64,000 nt of DNA. Source: JAZGER01 sp036480335. Lineage in GTDB: Bacteria > Pseudomonadota > Gammaproteobacteria > DSM-19610. Where the stretch lies: NCBI GenBank assembly GCA_036480335.1, contig JAZGGH010000025.1, forward strand, positions 1 to 64,000, read 5' to 3'. Position 1 is the stretch's first letter. Each line of letters opens with the position of its first letter. The notes beneath the pieces are model-generated. The model was not told where the DNA came from. It was given only the letters and a program-made list of their open reading frames with translations, and did no database searches. Both the position numbers and the translations under genes were made by a program. Shown here piece by piece: positions 25,940-33,885 of this stretch.

Positions 25940-25980
25940 CCTATTGTTAAAAATGGAAATATGATGTGCACAGGATACAC

Positions 25981-28545
25981 ATGAAGTTAAGAAAACCAGG
26001 AAAAGGCTTCAGGGCTAACAAACAAACCGAAAAGCATGCCGGCTTAAAACGTGCAGGTATAGGCAAATCTTTTGTCATGCTGGCATTGTTGGCTATTCCT
26101 TTAATGGCAATTCCCCCATTGCTGGTGTCCTGGCTGGCGGAAAAACAAACCCGGAGCAGTTTTGAGAGACAACTTGACTTATCGATTGATATCTACGCGA
26201 ATGGAGTGCAGCGCTGGGTAAATGACCAGATCAGTAAAATTGATGTGATGGCAAATAATCCAGAGGTTATTCAGCTTTTTACGGCAGCAGATGATGAAGC
26301 GCTGGAACGAAAAGGCCTTGCGCTGAAATCCTATTTTCCTGATGCGTTGAAAGTCAGGCTGCTCAGGCCGGGTCTGCAGATGGAGAATCTGGATGTCTCC
26401 CCGCCGATTACTTTTGCCGCCATTGAATTAATTCAGCTCGCTGAGTCTTCGTCAACGCCTGCGCCAATGGAACTTCATGGTGCTGGTTCGTCACAGCAGC
26501 ATATCAATCTGGTCAGAGTAGTCAGGGCCGGAATTAATACTGAGCCGCTGGGTATTCTCATGGTGAGCTTGTCTGCCAGCAAGCTAAAGCAATTGATCAC
26601 AGGAGTTAATGTGCCGGGCTATACTGAGCTGGATCAGGAGGTTGGCGGTGCATCGATGCTTGTTTCCAAACAGGGAGACAGCCTACAGAAAATAGAAAAC
26701 AGTTTGCGCCAGGAGGCAATTGAAGGCAGTCGCTGGGTTGTTAGATATTGGCCTGATAGCAGCATGACAGGTCAGGCTAAGGGTCTGATTGCCGGATTGC
26801 TGGCTGTCGCTGTGGGTGCGTTGCTTCTTTTGCTGAGTGGTTTTGGTCTACGTTCCAGGATTTGCAAGGTTTTGAAGCAGGATCATCAAACCCTGCAGAC
26901 ATTGCTGGAAGATATGCAGGGTTTGCGTATCAAATCGTCCTACCCGACTGGTCTTGTTGAGATGGCAGAGGTGATGGACGGTGTAACCGAGACTGCCCAT
27001 GAATTGATAGCTACGGCGCCGACAAAATCAGGAGCGCAGATAGCAACATTAACTGAGTCCTATGATGAAATGGCGGTTGTTGATCTGGATGAGGCTGACC
27101 CGTTGTTTGGGGCTACTGGTAGAGTAGATGTAGCAGATGAAAATAATAAACCTGAGGTTGCTAGTGGTGACTCAGCTATTGCTGAGTCAATATTTCGTGC
27201 CTACGATATTCGTGGCATTTATGCTTCGACACTGACAGAAGAAACAGCCTTTTTAATTGGGCGGGCGATTGGAAGTGAAGCATACTTGCGCGGTGAGCAG
27301 GCCATTGTTGTTGGTCGTGATGGTCGCCTGTCTGGTGAAAGTCTGATGAAAGCTTTGATCGAGGGACTGATAGCCAGTGGCCGGGACGTGAAAGATATCG
27401 GCCAGGTACCTACCCCGGTTTTATATTATGCCGCCAGTACTCAGGCAAATGGTTCTGGTGTAATGGTAACCGGAAGCCATAATCCTGCAGACTATAATGG
27501 TTTCAAAATTATGCTGGCAGGTGAAACGCTGGCAGGTGATGCCATCAGAGCATTGTATCAACGCATTGTCACAAACGATTTTCTGGCCGGAAGTGGGAAT
27601 TGCACAACACTGGATATCATGGCGGATTATATTGGCCGGATAACCTCGGACGTACAGGTTCCAGGGACACTCAAAGTGGTAGTGGACTGCGGCAATGGCG
27701 TTGCCGGAGCTGTGGCACCTCAACTATTCAGGGCGCTGGGTTGTGAGCCAATTGAGCTGTTCTGTGATGTCGATGGTTCTTTCCCTAATCATCATCCCGA
27801 TCCGAGCAATCCGGAAAACCTAGCTGCACTGATTATTGCAGTGAAGAAACAGGGCGCTGATCTGGGAATTGCTTTTGATGGTGATGGCGACAGGCTGGGT
27901 GTGGTTACCGGCGATGGAGTCATCATATGGCCAGATCGCTTAATGATGCTATTTGCCAAAGATGTCCTCCTGCGTAATCCAGGAGCACAAATTATTTATG
28001 ATGTGAAATCCACCCGAAACCTGGCCACTGTAATAGCCACCAGTGGTGGTGAGCCGCTAATGTGGCAGAGTGGGCATTCCTTTATAAAGGCGAAGATGAA
28101 ACAGACGGGTGCATTGCTGGCCGGGGAAATGAGTGGCCATATTTTCTTTAAAGAACGCTGGTACGGATTTGATGATGGCTTATATGCAGCGGCACGTTTG
28201 CTAGAAATTCTTGCTTCTGATGCGCGACCGGTCAGCGAGTTATTTGCTGAATTGCCTGATAGCATCAATACGCCTGAGCTCTCCATTCCGATGGCGGAAG
28301 GAGAGCCATTGACATTCATGAACCAGTTCAGTGACAAGGCGGTTTTTAATAATGCCAGTATTGCAAAGCTGGATGGCCTACGGGTAGAAACCGAACGTGG
28401 CTGGGGCCTGGTCAGAGCATCGAATACCACGCCCAGTCTGACGCTAAGGTTTGAAGCTGAAGACGAACTGGCATTGCATAGTATCCAGGAAGAATTTCGT
28501 CGTGAGATGTTGCAGGTAAAGCCTGACCTGGTATTACCTTTCTGA
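25981..28545 (+). CDS. algC: phosphomannomutase/phosphoglucomutase AlgC with membrane-anchored N-terminal extension
   Basis: AlgC interconverts mannose or glucose 6- and 1-phosphates for lipopolysaccharide, exopolysaccharide and UDP-glucose synthesis. The mutase part is about the last 460 residues, starting at IFRAYDIRGIY. The phosphoserine loop is VMVTGSHNPADYNGFKI, the metal loop AFDGDGDRLG, the sugar-specificity loop GEMSGHIFFKE and the phosphate loop RASNTTPSLTLRFE. The first about 390 residues are extra. They hold a transmembrane helix (about 25-45), a periplasmic sensor-like region of about 210 residues, a second helix (about 265-290) and an acidic linker. Such long forms occur in Pseudomonas relatives. 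I chose ATG 25981 with AGGA six bases upstream; GTG 25966 would add five residues. It lies in the dut-algC-argB cluster. Confidence 0.93.
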   Translation: MKLRKPGKGFRANKQTEKHAGLKRAGIGKSFVMLALLAIPLMAIPPLLVSWLAEKQTRSSFERQLDLSIDIYANGVQRWVNDQISKIDVMANNPEVIQLFTAADDEALERKGLALKSYFPDALKVRLLRPGLQMENLDVSPPITFAAIELIQLAESSSTPAPMELHGAGSSQQHINLVRVVRAGINTEPLGILMVSLSASKLKQLITGVNVPGYTELDQEVGGASMLVSKQGDSLQKIENSLRQEAIEGSRWVVRYWPDSSMTGQAKGLIAGLLAVAVGALLLLLSGFGLRSRICKVLKQDHQTLQTLLEDMQGLRIKSSYPTGLVEMAEVMDGVTETAHELIATAPTKSGAQIATLTESYDEMAVVDLDEADPLFGATGRVDVADENNKPEVASGDSAIAESIFRAYDIRGIYASTLTEETAFLIGRAIGSEAYLRGEQAIVVGRDGRLSGESLMKALIEGLIASGRDVKDIGQVPTPVLYYAASTQANGSGVMVTGSHNPADYNGFKIMLAGETLAGDAIRALYQRIVTNDFLAGSGNCTTLDIMADYIGRITSDVQVPGTLKVVVDCGNGVAGAVAPQLFRALGCEPIELFCDVDGSFPNHHPDPSNPENLAALIIAVKKQGADLGIAFDGDGDRLGVVTGDGVIIWPDRLMMLFAKDVLLRNPGAQIIYDVKSTRNLATVIATSGGEPLMWQSGHSFIKAKMKQTGALLAGEMSGHIFFKERWYGFDDGLYAAARLLEILASDARPVSELFAELPDSINTPELSIPMAEGEPLTFMNQFSDKAVFNNASIAKLDGLRVETERGWGLVRASNTTPSLTLRFEAEDELALHSIQEEFRREMLQVKPDLVLPF

Positions 28546-28629
28546 TTCGGGTTTCGGGTAGCTTGCGACAATCCTGATCCTCCAGTACAGTCATGTTTAT
28601 TTGTAGCGGTAGTCCGCAATGGGTAAAAC

Positions 28630-29532
28630 ATGAGTCTCGATCAAAAATCCGCTGCCCGCGTTGCCCAGGTACTTAGTGAAGCCGTTCCCTATATCCGCAA
28701 ATTCCGCGGTAAAACCATTGTTGTTAAATATGGCGGTAACGCCATGGTCGATGAAAAACTTAAGCAAGGCTTTGCTCGCGACATTATCTTAATGAGACTG
28801 GTAGGTATCAATCCTGTTGTGGTGCATGGTGGTGGGCCGCAAATTGCGCAATTACTGGAAAAGCTGGGCAAGGAAAGTCGCTTCATCGACGGTATGCGTG
28901 TGACGGATAGCGAGACCATGGATGTTGTTGAAATGGTACTAGGTGGTCTGGTTAACAAGGATATAGTGACACTGATCAATCGTCAGGGAGGTAACGCAGT
29001 TGGACTGACGGGTAAGGACGGTAATTTAATTACAGCCAGGAAGTTGCATATTACCCGTGATGCAGAAGGTCTGAATGAACCGGAAATTATCGATATTGGT
29101 CATGTTGGGGATGTTGCCAGCATCAACGCCTCAGTTATTGATATGGTGGTTGCCGGTGGTTTTATTCCTGTGATCGCACCCATCGGTGTCGGTGCCGATG
29201 GACATTCATATAATATCAATGCTGATCTGGTAGCGGGGCGTATAGCAGAGGTGCTGGAAGCAGAAAAACTGATTTTGCTGACCAATACCCGGGGTTTGCT
29301 CGATAAGGATGGAGAATTACTCACCGGTCTTGATGCAGATAGTGTTAAACGCCTGATTGATGACGGGATCATCCATGGAGGGATGTTGCCGAAGATAAAG
29401 ACGGCTTTGTCAGCCGTTCAGTCTGGCGTGGCTGCATCACATATTATTGACGGCCGTGTAGAAAATGCGGTGCTTGTTGAATTATTCACTGACGAGGGTA
29501 TTGGTACGCTGATCCGCCGCCGACCCCATTAG
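28630..29532 (+). CDS. argB: acetylglutamate kinase
   Basis: ArgB phosphorylates N-acetylglutamate in the second step of arginine synthesis. The 300-residue protein has the glycine-rich loop VVKYGGNAM, VVHGGGPQIAQLLEKLG, the substrate region GMRVTDSETMDVVEMVLGG and NINADLVAGRIAEVL. The C-terminal part GGMLPKIKTALSAVQSGV is typical. A long N-terminal helix (residues 1-25) precedes the loop, a mark of the arginine-inhibited hexameric type, so feedback inhibition is likely. The 3' end overlaps the convergent DUF4124 gene by 51 bp. Confidence 0.96.
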   Translation: MSLDQKSAARVAQVLSEAVPYIRKFRGKTIVVKYGGNAMVDEKLKQGFARDIILMRLVGINPVVVHGGGPQIAQLLEKLGKESRFIDGMRVTDSETMDVVEMVLGGLVNKDIVTLINRQGGNAVGLTGKDGNLITARKLHITRDAEGLNEPEIIDIGHVGDVASINASVIDMVVAGGFIPVIAPIGVGADGHSYNINADLVAGRIAEVLEAEKLILLTNTRGLLDKDGELLTGLDADSVKRLIDDGIIHGGMLPKIKTALSAVQSGVAASHIIDGRVENAVLVELFTDEGIGTLIRRRPH

Positions 29533-30150
29533 CTGCCGATAATGGTTAATGGATTTTTCGTGTGAGCGATAAACCTTTTTGTGCTCGGCTGTTTTGTTCT
29601 TGATGAACGTTTCATTGTCGCTGATCTGATTGCGTGCATTGCTGATGCTGTTAGCAAGTTGTTTTGGGATGACCTTGCCTGCCCGTTCTGTCTGGGCAGC
29701 CTGTTTTCTGGATTCGTCCAGTGTTTTACGGCTTCTTGTTATGCGTGATTCTGCTAGCCGGATAGCAGCATCAATGGCATTGATTTTACTGTCCCGTGCC
29801 ATGATGATGTCATCTTCGCTGCTGTATGTGTCGAGTAGCATTTTGTCCATGGCTGCCTGTTCATCAAGCCGCTGTTGTTTCTGTTGCGCTTCTTTTTGCA
29901 GCCGAGTTTCCCGCGCCAGCTGCTCAGGGGTTTTAGCCGCTGCATGTGTTTCGACGATAACGCCCTGCTCATTGAGAATTTCCTGGCGATTTTTTGCAAA
30001 TGAGGGCGGCAGACGATCGCCATAACGAACCAGACCATTATCATCAACCCATTTATAGAATCTGGCTGCCTGTGCGGTCTGAGAAAAGCCAAGGATCAGG
30101 ATTGAGCATATGCATCGAGCCAGAATGTGATTAAATCTGTTATCTTCCAT
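29482..30150 (-). CDS. DUF4124 domain periplasmic coiled-coil protein
   Basis: The 222-residue protein has a signal peptide (about 1-28, ending SQTAQA) and a DUF4124 module, ARFYKWVDDNGLVRYGDRLPP (partly cited), a short beta motif common in exported proteobacterial proteins. A long Gln/Glu/Lys-rich helical region follows (about residues 70-200), likely coiled coil. The function is unknown. Its last 51 bases overlap argB on the other strand, so the C-terminal 16 residues are constrained by both frames. The upstream neighbour, 17 bp away and divergent, is the TSUP permease gene. Confidence 0.8.
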   Translation of the reverse strand: MEDNRFNHILARCICSILILGFSQTAQAARFYKWVDDNGLVRYGDRLPPSFAKNRQEILNEQGVIVETHAAAKTPEQLARETRLQKEAQQKQQRLDEQAAMDKMLLDTYSSEDDIIMARDSKINAIDAAIRLAESRITRSRKTLDESRKQAAQTERAGKVIPKQLANSISNARNQISDNETFIKNKTAEHKKVYRSHEKSINHYRQLMGSAADQRTNTLVSE

Positions 30151-30167
30151 AATTCCCTTGTCATATT

Positions 30168-30923
30168 ATGAGCTATTTTGACCAGCTCATTCTGTTCGTT
30201 ATCTCATTGTTAGCGAATGTTTTCTCGGCATTTTCCGGAGGTGGTGCCGGCCTGATTCAGTTGCCCGCCATTATCTTCCTCGGTCTGCCTTTCAGCACAG
30301 CACTGGCGACACATAAAGTTGCCAGTGTCGCATTGGGTATCGGCGCAACAGTGCGTCACTTGAGGACACGGAGTCTGGATAAACGGTTTGTTTTCCTGAT
30401 GTTGTGTTTTGGTTTGCCGGGTGTCATTACGGGGGCGATGATTATTGTAGAAATCCCGGGACGCATTGCTGAAATTGCGCTGGGGATATTGACGGTGGGC
30501 CTGGGAATCTATTCTGTGTTGCAAGCAGATCTGGGGCAGAGCAACGTAGAACAACATCGGTCGGGTACAGGTTTCTGGTTGGGTGGCCTGGTGTTTATGT
30601 TGATTGGTGTGCTAAATGGCTCACTGACATCGGGTACCGGCCTGTTCGCCACGCTCTGGCTGGTACGCTGGTTTGGTTTTGATTATCGGACGGCAGTAGC
30701 TTATACCCTGATACTGGTCGGCCTGTTCTGGAATGGCACCGGTGCGCTGACACTTGCCAGAGTGTCGACTATTCAGTGGACATGGTTGCCGGCTTTATTG
30801 CTGGGTTCATTGATTGGAGGTTATGTGGGGGCACATCTAGCGATTACAAGCGGCAATCAGTGGATCAAACGAGGTTTTGAAATCGTTACCTTTGCTGTCG
30901 GTTTAAAGTTGTTACTGGGTTGA
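30168..30923 (+). CDS. TSUP (TauE/SafE) family membrane permease
   Basis: The 251-residue protein has about eight hydrophobic helices. The family mark is in the first helix, NVFSAFSGGGAGLIQLPAIIFLG (partly cited), and is echoed in the second half as NGSLTSGTGLFATLWLVRWFG, reflecting the internal duplication of this superfamily. Members export sulfite, sulfoacetate or other small organic anions; the substrate here is not determinable. No sulfur-metabolism operon surrounds it. The neighbouring sulfotransferase gene converges on it with 17 bp between. Confidence 0.87.
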   Translation: MSYFDQLILFVISLLANVFSAFSGGGAGLIQLPAIIFLGLPFSTALATHKVASVALGIGATVRHLRTRSLDKRFVFLMLCFGLPGVITGAMIIVEIPGRIAEIALGILTVGLGIYSVLQADLGQSNVEQHRSGTGFWLGGLVFMLIGVLNGSLTSGTGLFATLWLVRWFGFDYRTAVAYTLILVGLFWNGTGALTLARVSTIQWTWLPALLLGSLIGGYVGAHLAITSGNQWIKRGFEIVTFAVGLKLLLG

Positions 30924-30940
30924 ATATTAGCTGCCTGAGA

Positions 30941-32020
30941 TCAGAATGCCATCCGGCGTCGGATAGCTTTTCGGATATGGCGGACGCGGTTTTTATTAGC
31001 CACGACAGCCAGCATTATGCGGACTGGAAATGAGATAATGTACCAGAACAGCGTTAAAATATTCGGCATCGCTTTTTCTACCGGATATTGAAATGTATGC
31101 AGGCCTTTCATAGTCATTGTCTGAATAATGAACTGATCAGTCATATCCAGTAATCGATTTTGTTGCCAGTTACCCGTTTTCCCAGTGCCTGGTAACAAAT
31201 TGGGCAACAAATTATCGCGGATAACTTTCAGACTCTCATCATAAGGAATACCGGCAAATTTGCATACTTTCTGGAAATGCTTTTCAGGCTGGTTAATCAG
31301 ATCTTCAAAACGCAAATTGTATATTCGGTCTTTGGCTGAATCCGCTGCTGTAGCATCCGCTTTCCAGACACTGGCGACGAAATAGGGATGCAGATTGATT
31401 TTCTGCCTGATTATTTCCTGCCAGGGTATCTGTTGTCCGGTCCGATGGATGTTCCGCCATTTTCGCTTTTTTGCAAGAAACACATCGCGAGGGTCACGAA
31501 TCATGTGAATAATGCGTGCCCTGGGCCACAATTCCAGTATTTCATTGATAAATAAAACATTGGTTGGTGTTTGTTCGCAGGGAATTGCACCCGGTTTTTT
31601 CTGCTGGGCATAATCAGTCAGAAAGGACATGTAGATATGCGGTGCAGTGGTGTTTTCAGGAGGTTGTTTACCCTGTTGAACCGTACCCATCCTATTTTTC
31701 TGCGGCATCTTCTGGGGAATATTTAGAATGCCGTTTTCCTGAGTTTCTTCAAGCATTGCATAGAGTTGAGCAGCTTCATCGACTGGCAGAGCCTGATTGT
31801 CTTCAATTTGCCACAGGCGTTCGAAGAAATGCAGTTCGCGGAATGAAAATATATCGGGCAGTGTGTTGAGCATATTCGAGAGCAGCGTTTTGCCGCTTTG
31901 ACTACAACCGACAATAAAAATAGCTGTGGTGGGCGATTGTGTTTTTGCAGCGAGGCTGGATAGATTGTCACTGATGGTGTCTATTGTTGACGGAGGCTGA
32001 AGTAGCGATTCTTCTGTCAT
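30941..32020 (-). CDS. PAPS-dependent sulfotransferase family protein
   Basis: The 359-residue protein has the 5'-phosphosulfate binding loop FIVGCSQSGKTLLSNML (about residues 34-50) and the 3'-phosphate binding motif RIIHMIRDPRDVFLAKKRKW (about 170-190). Together these define the sulfotransferase fold. Near the C terminus a hydrophobic segment, LTLFWYIISFPVRIMLAVVA, could attach it to the membrane. The acceptor substrate is unknown: a glycan, lipid or secondary metabolite is possible. No PAPS-synthesis genes are nearby. The gene is solitary, with an unusual gene-free stretch upstream. Confidence 0.83.
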   Translation of the reverse strand: MTEESLLQPPSTIDTISDNLSSLAAKTQSPTTAIFIVGCSQSGKTLLSNMLNTLPDIFSFRELHFFERLWQIEDNQALPVDEAAQLYAMLEETQENGILNIPQKMPQKNRMGTVQQGKQPPENTTAPHIYMSFLTDYAQQKKPGAIPCEQTPTNVLFINEILELWPRARIIHMIRDPRDVFLAKKRKWRNIHRTGQQIPWQEIIRQKINLHPYFVASVWKADATAADSAKDRIYNLRFEDLINQPEKHFQKVCKFAGIPYDESLKVIRDNLLPNLLPGTGKTGNWQQNRLLDMTDQFIIQTMTMKGLHTFQYPVEKAMPNILTLFWYIISFPVRIMLAVVANKNRVRHIRKAIRRRMAF

Positions 32021-32373
32021 TGATTGCCTCTGCCTTGTTTGTGGTTAGAATAGATTTTGCTCTTTATTGCATCGGCTTTTATTCAGGAATTCTTTAGTTT
32101 TGGGCTTTTGCGGGCTAATCCTTTGCTGAGGACGAATTGTTACTACAATTGAAACAGGAACTGATTCAATGAGTGAGTTAACCGCTTTTTATGTCGATAT
32201 CAGGCAGATTCATTTCTTACGTAGGCGAGAAGCAAGGCGCATTCCGCAGTCAATTTCATCATGATGGAGGCCTACTGGCCGATTAGTATGCGGATAGTAG
32301 AAGAAGAGCAACAAGGACAGTCCGTGCCCAAATATGGGCACGCGACTACTGGAAAATCTATTGGAGGCGCCCT
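32021..32373. other. gene-free stretch between sulfotransferase and pyrE, with a possible truncated gene start
   Basis: 353 bp without an intact gene. At 32169 a frame begins MSELTAFYVDIRQIHFL, with a plausible start-of-protein look and GGAA upstream, but it ends after 31 codons. Beyond about 32217 the sequence changes character, as if joined to unrelated DNA. A perfect hairpin, GTGCCCA-AATA-TGGGCAC, lies at 32324-32341, 33 bases after the pyrE stop codon (minus strand). It lacks a T-run, so it is a weak terminator at best. Both upstream regulatory sequence for the sulfotransferase and relic DNA are possible. Confidence 0.4.
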
Positions 32374-33021
32374 TCAAACAGAAATCCCATACTGGTCACG
32401 ATAAACATTAATGTCAGCCAGCGCCTGTTTATATTCTGCTTTTCCAGCCAGCCAGCTTTGCATTTCTTCGAGAGTGATGATGCTGGTCACCACCAGGCCT
32501 TCATTTTGCTCAATTTCCTGGATAGCGGATAATTCACCCTGACCACGTTCCTGCCTGTCCAGAGCGATGATGACGCCACTGGCTTCGGCTCCAGCGCTAC
32601 GGATTATATTCAGTGCTTCACGGATGGCAGTGCCGGCAGTAATGACATCGTCAATGATCAGGGTGCGTCCTGACAGGGAAGCGCCAACCAGATTGCCGCC
32701 TTCACCGTGATCCTTGGCTTCTTTGCGGTTGAAGCAGTAGGGGGTATTTATTCCATGATGATCATAGAGCGCTACTGCGGTTACGGCTGCAAGGGGGATG
32801 CCTTTGTAGGCTGGGCCAAACAGGGTATCGAATGGCATATCGGCATCGCTGATGGCCTGCGCATAAAAACGGCCGAGTTGAGCCAGGTGTTGTCCGGTAT
32901 TGAACAGGCCAGCATTGAAAAAATAAGGGCTGATTCGACCTGATTTGAGTTTAAATTCCCCAAAACGCAGTACGCCCGCCTGCATTGCAAATTCGATAAA
33001 TTCAGTTTTGTAGGATTGCAT
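32374..33021 (-). CDS. pyrE: orotate phosphoribosyltransferase
   Basis: PyrE converts orotate and PRPP to OMP in pyrimidine synthesis. The 215-residue protein has GEFKLKSGRISPYFFNAGLF, FGPAYKGIPLAAVTAVAL, the flexible loop RKEAKDHGEGG and the PRPP-binding motif LIIDDVITAGTAIREA. The length is typical. It diverges from xth across a short region, the same arrangement as in Pseudomonas, where pyrE and the exodeoxyribonuclease III gene are neighbours. Confidence 0.96.
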   Translation of the reverse strand: MQSYKTEFIEFAMQAGVLRFGEFKLKSGRISPYFFNAGLFNTGQHLAQLGRFYAQAISDADMPFDTLFGPAYKGIPLAAVTAVALYDHHGINTPYCFNRKEAKDHGEGGNLVGASLSGRTLIIDDVITAGTAIREALNIIRSAGAEASGVIIALDRQERGQGELSAIQEIEQNEGLVVTSIITLEEMQSWLAGKAEYKQALADINVYRDQYGISV

Positions 33022-33099
33022 AGTTGCTTAAGTCCCTGTCACACAGCCGTGAGTCGAGTCGGGTATGATACACAGGCTCAAAGATCAGGAACACCGTCA

Positions 33100-33885
33100 A
33101 TGCGCATTATTACAGCGAACGTCAATGGTATTCGGGCGGCAGCTCGGAAGGGCTTTTTTGAATGGTTGGCCGAACAGAAAGCGGATGTGGTCTGTATTCA
33201 GGAAACCAAAGCACAGGAGCATCAGCTTGAAGATGGCGTTTTCTGGCCAGAGGATTACAGTTGTTGTTATGTCGACGCCATTAAAAAAGGCTATAGCGGC
33301 GTAGCGGTCTACGCGCGTAGGGAGCCTGATCGAATTATCACGCAAATGGGCTGCGAAGAGTTCGATAATGAGGGGCGTTACCTGGAAATGCAGTTTGGCA
33401 AGTTGTCGGTGATTTCGCTGTATGCGCCGTCAGGTTCGTCAGGTGAACATCGGCAGGCATCAAAAGACCGTTTTCTTGCCTTCTTTTTGCCTTATCTGAA
33501 ATCACTGAAGCGCAAACGCCGTGAATATGTCATTTGCGGCGATGTCAATATTGCTCACAGAGAAATTGATCTGAAAAACTGGAAACCCAACCAGAAAAAC
33601 TCTGGTTTCCTGCCGCATGAACGTGCGTGGCTGGATGAGTTGTTTTGTACGCTGAAATTTAATGATGCTTTTCGTGAGCTGTGTCAGGAGCCAGATCAGT
33701 ATACCTGGTGGTCGAATCGTGGCCGAGCCTGGGAAAAGAATGTCGGTTGGCGGATTGATTACCAGATAACCAGCCCACGTCTGAAAAACAGGGCTACAGC
33801 GGTCAGTATCTACAAAGACGAACGTTTTTCTGACCATGCCCCTTTGATTATGGATTATGATTTTGAGTTTGAGGACTGGTTGTGA
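33100..33885 (+). CDS. xth: exodeoxyribonuclease III / AP endonuclease
   Basis: The enzyme cuts DNA 5' of abasic sites and has 3' phosphodiesterase activity; it acts after glycosylases such as MutM. The 261-residue protein starts MRIITANVNGIRAAARKGFF. It shows the catalytic Glu in CIQETKAQ, GDVNIAHREIDLKN, and the terminal His in RFSDHAPLIMDY. I chose ATG 33100 because the conserved fold begins there; the frame is open back to 33016 but that part overlaps the pyrE start. The stop overlaps the GTG start of ampG. Confidence 0.95.
   Translation: MRIITANVNGIRAAARKGFFEWLAEQKADVVCIQETKAQEHQLEDGVFWPEDYSCCYVDAIKKGYSGVAVYARREPDRIITQMGCEEFDNEGRYLEMQFGKLSVISLYAPSGSSGEHRQASKDRFLAFFLPYLKSLKRKRREYVICGDVNIAHREIDLKNWKPNQKNSGFLPHERAWLDELFCTLKFNDAFRELCQEPDQYTWWSNRGRAWEKNVGWRIDYQITSPRLKNRATAVSIYKDERFSDHAPLIMDYDFEFEDWL

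Noticed and set aside
27996..28631. 211-codon minus-strand frame opposite algC
   Set aside because: Antisense to the strongly conserved mutase domain; composition follows from the algC codons.
32324..32341. GTGCCCA/TGGGCAC hairpin as the pyrE terminator
   Set aside because: No T-run follows on the minus strand, so it does not meet the requirements of an intrinsic terminator.
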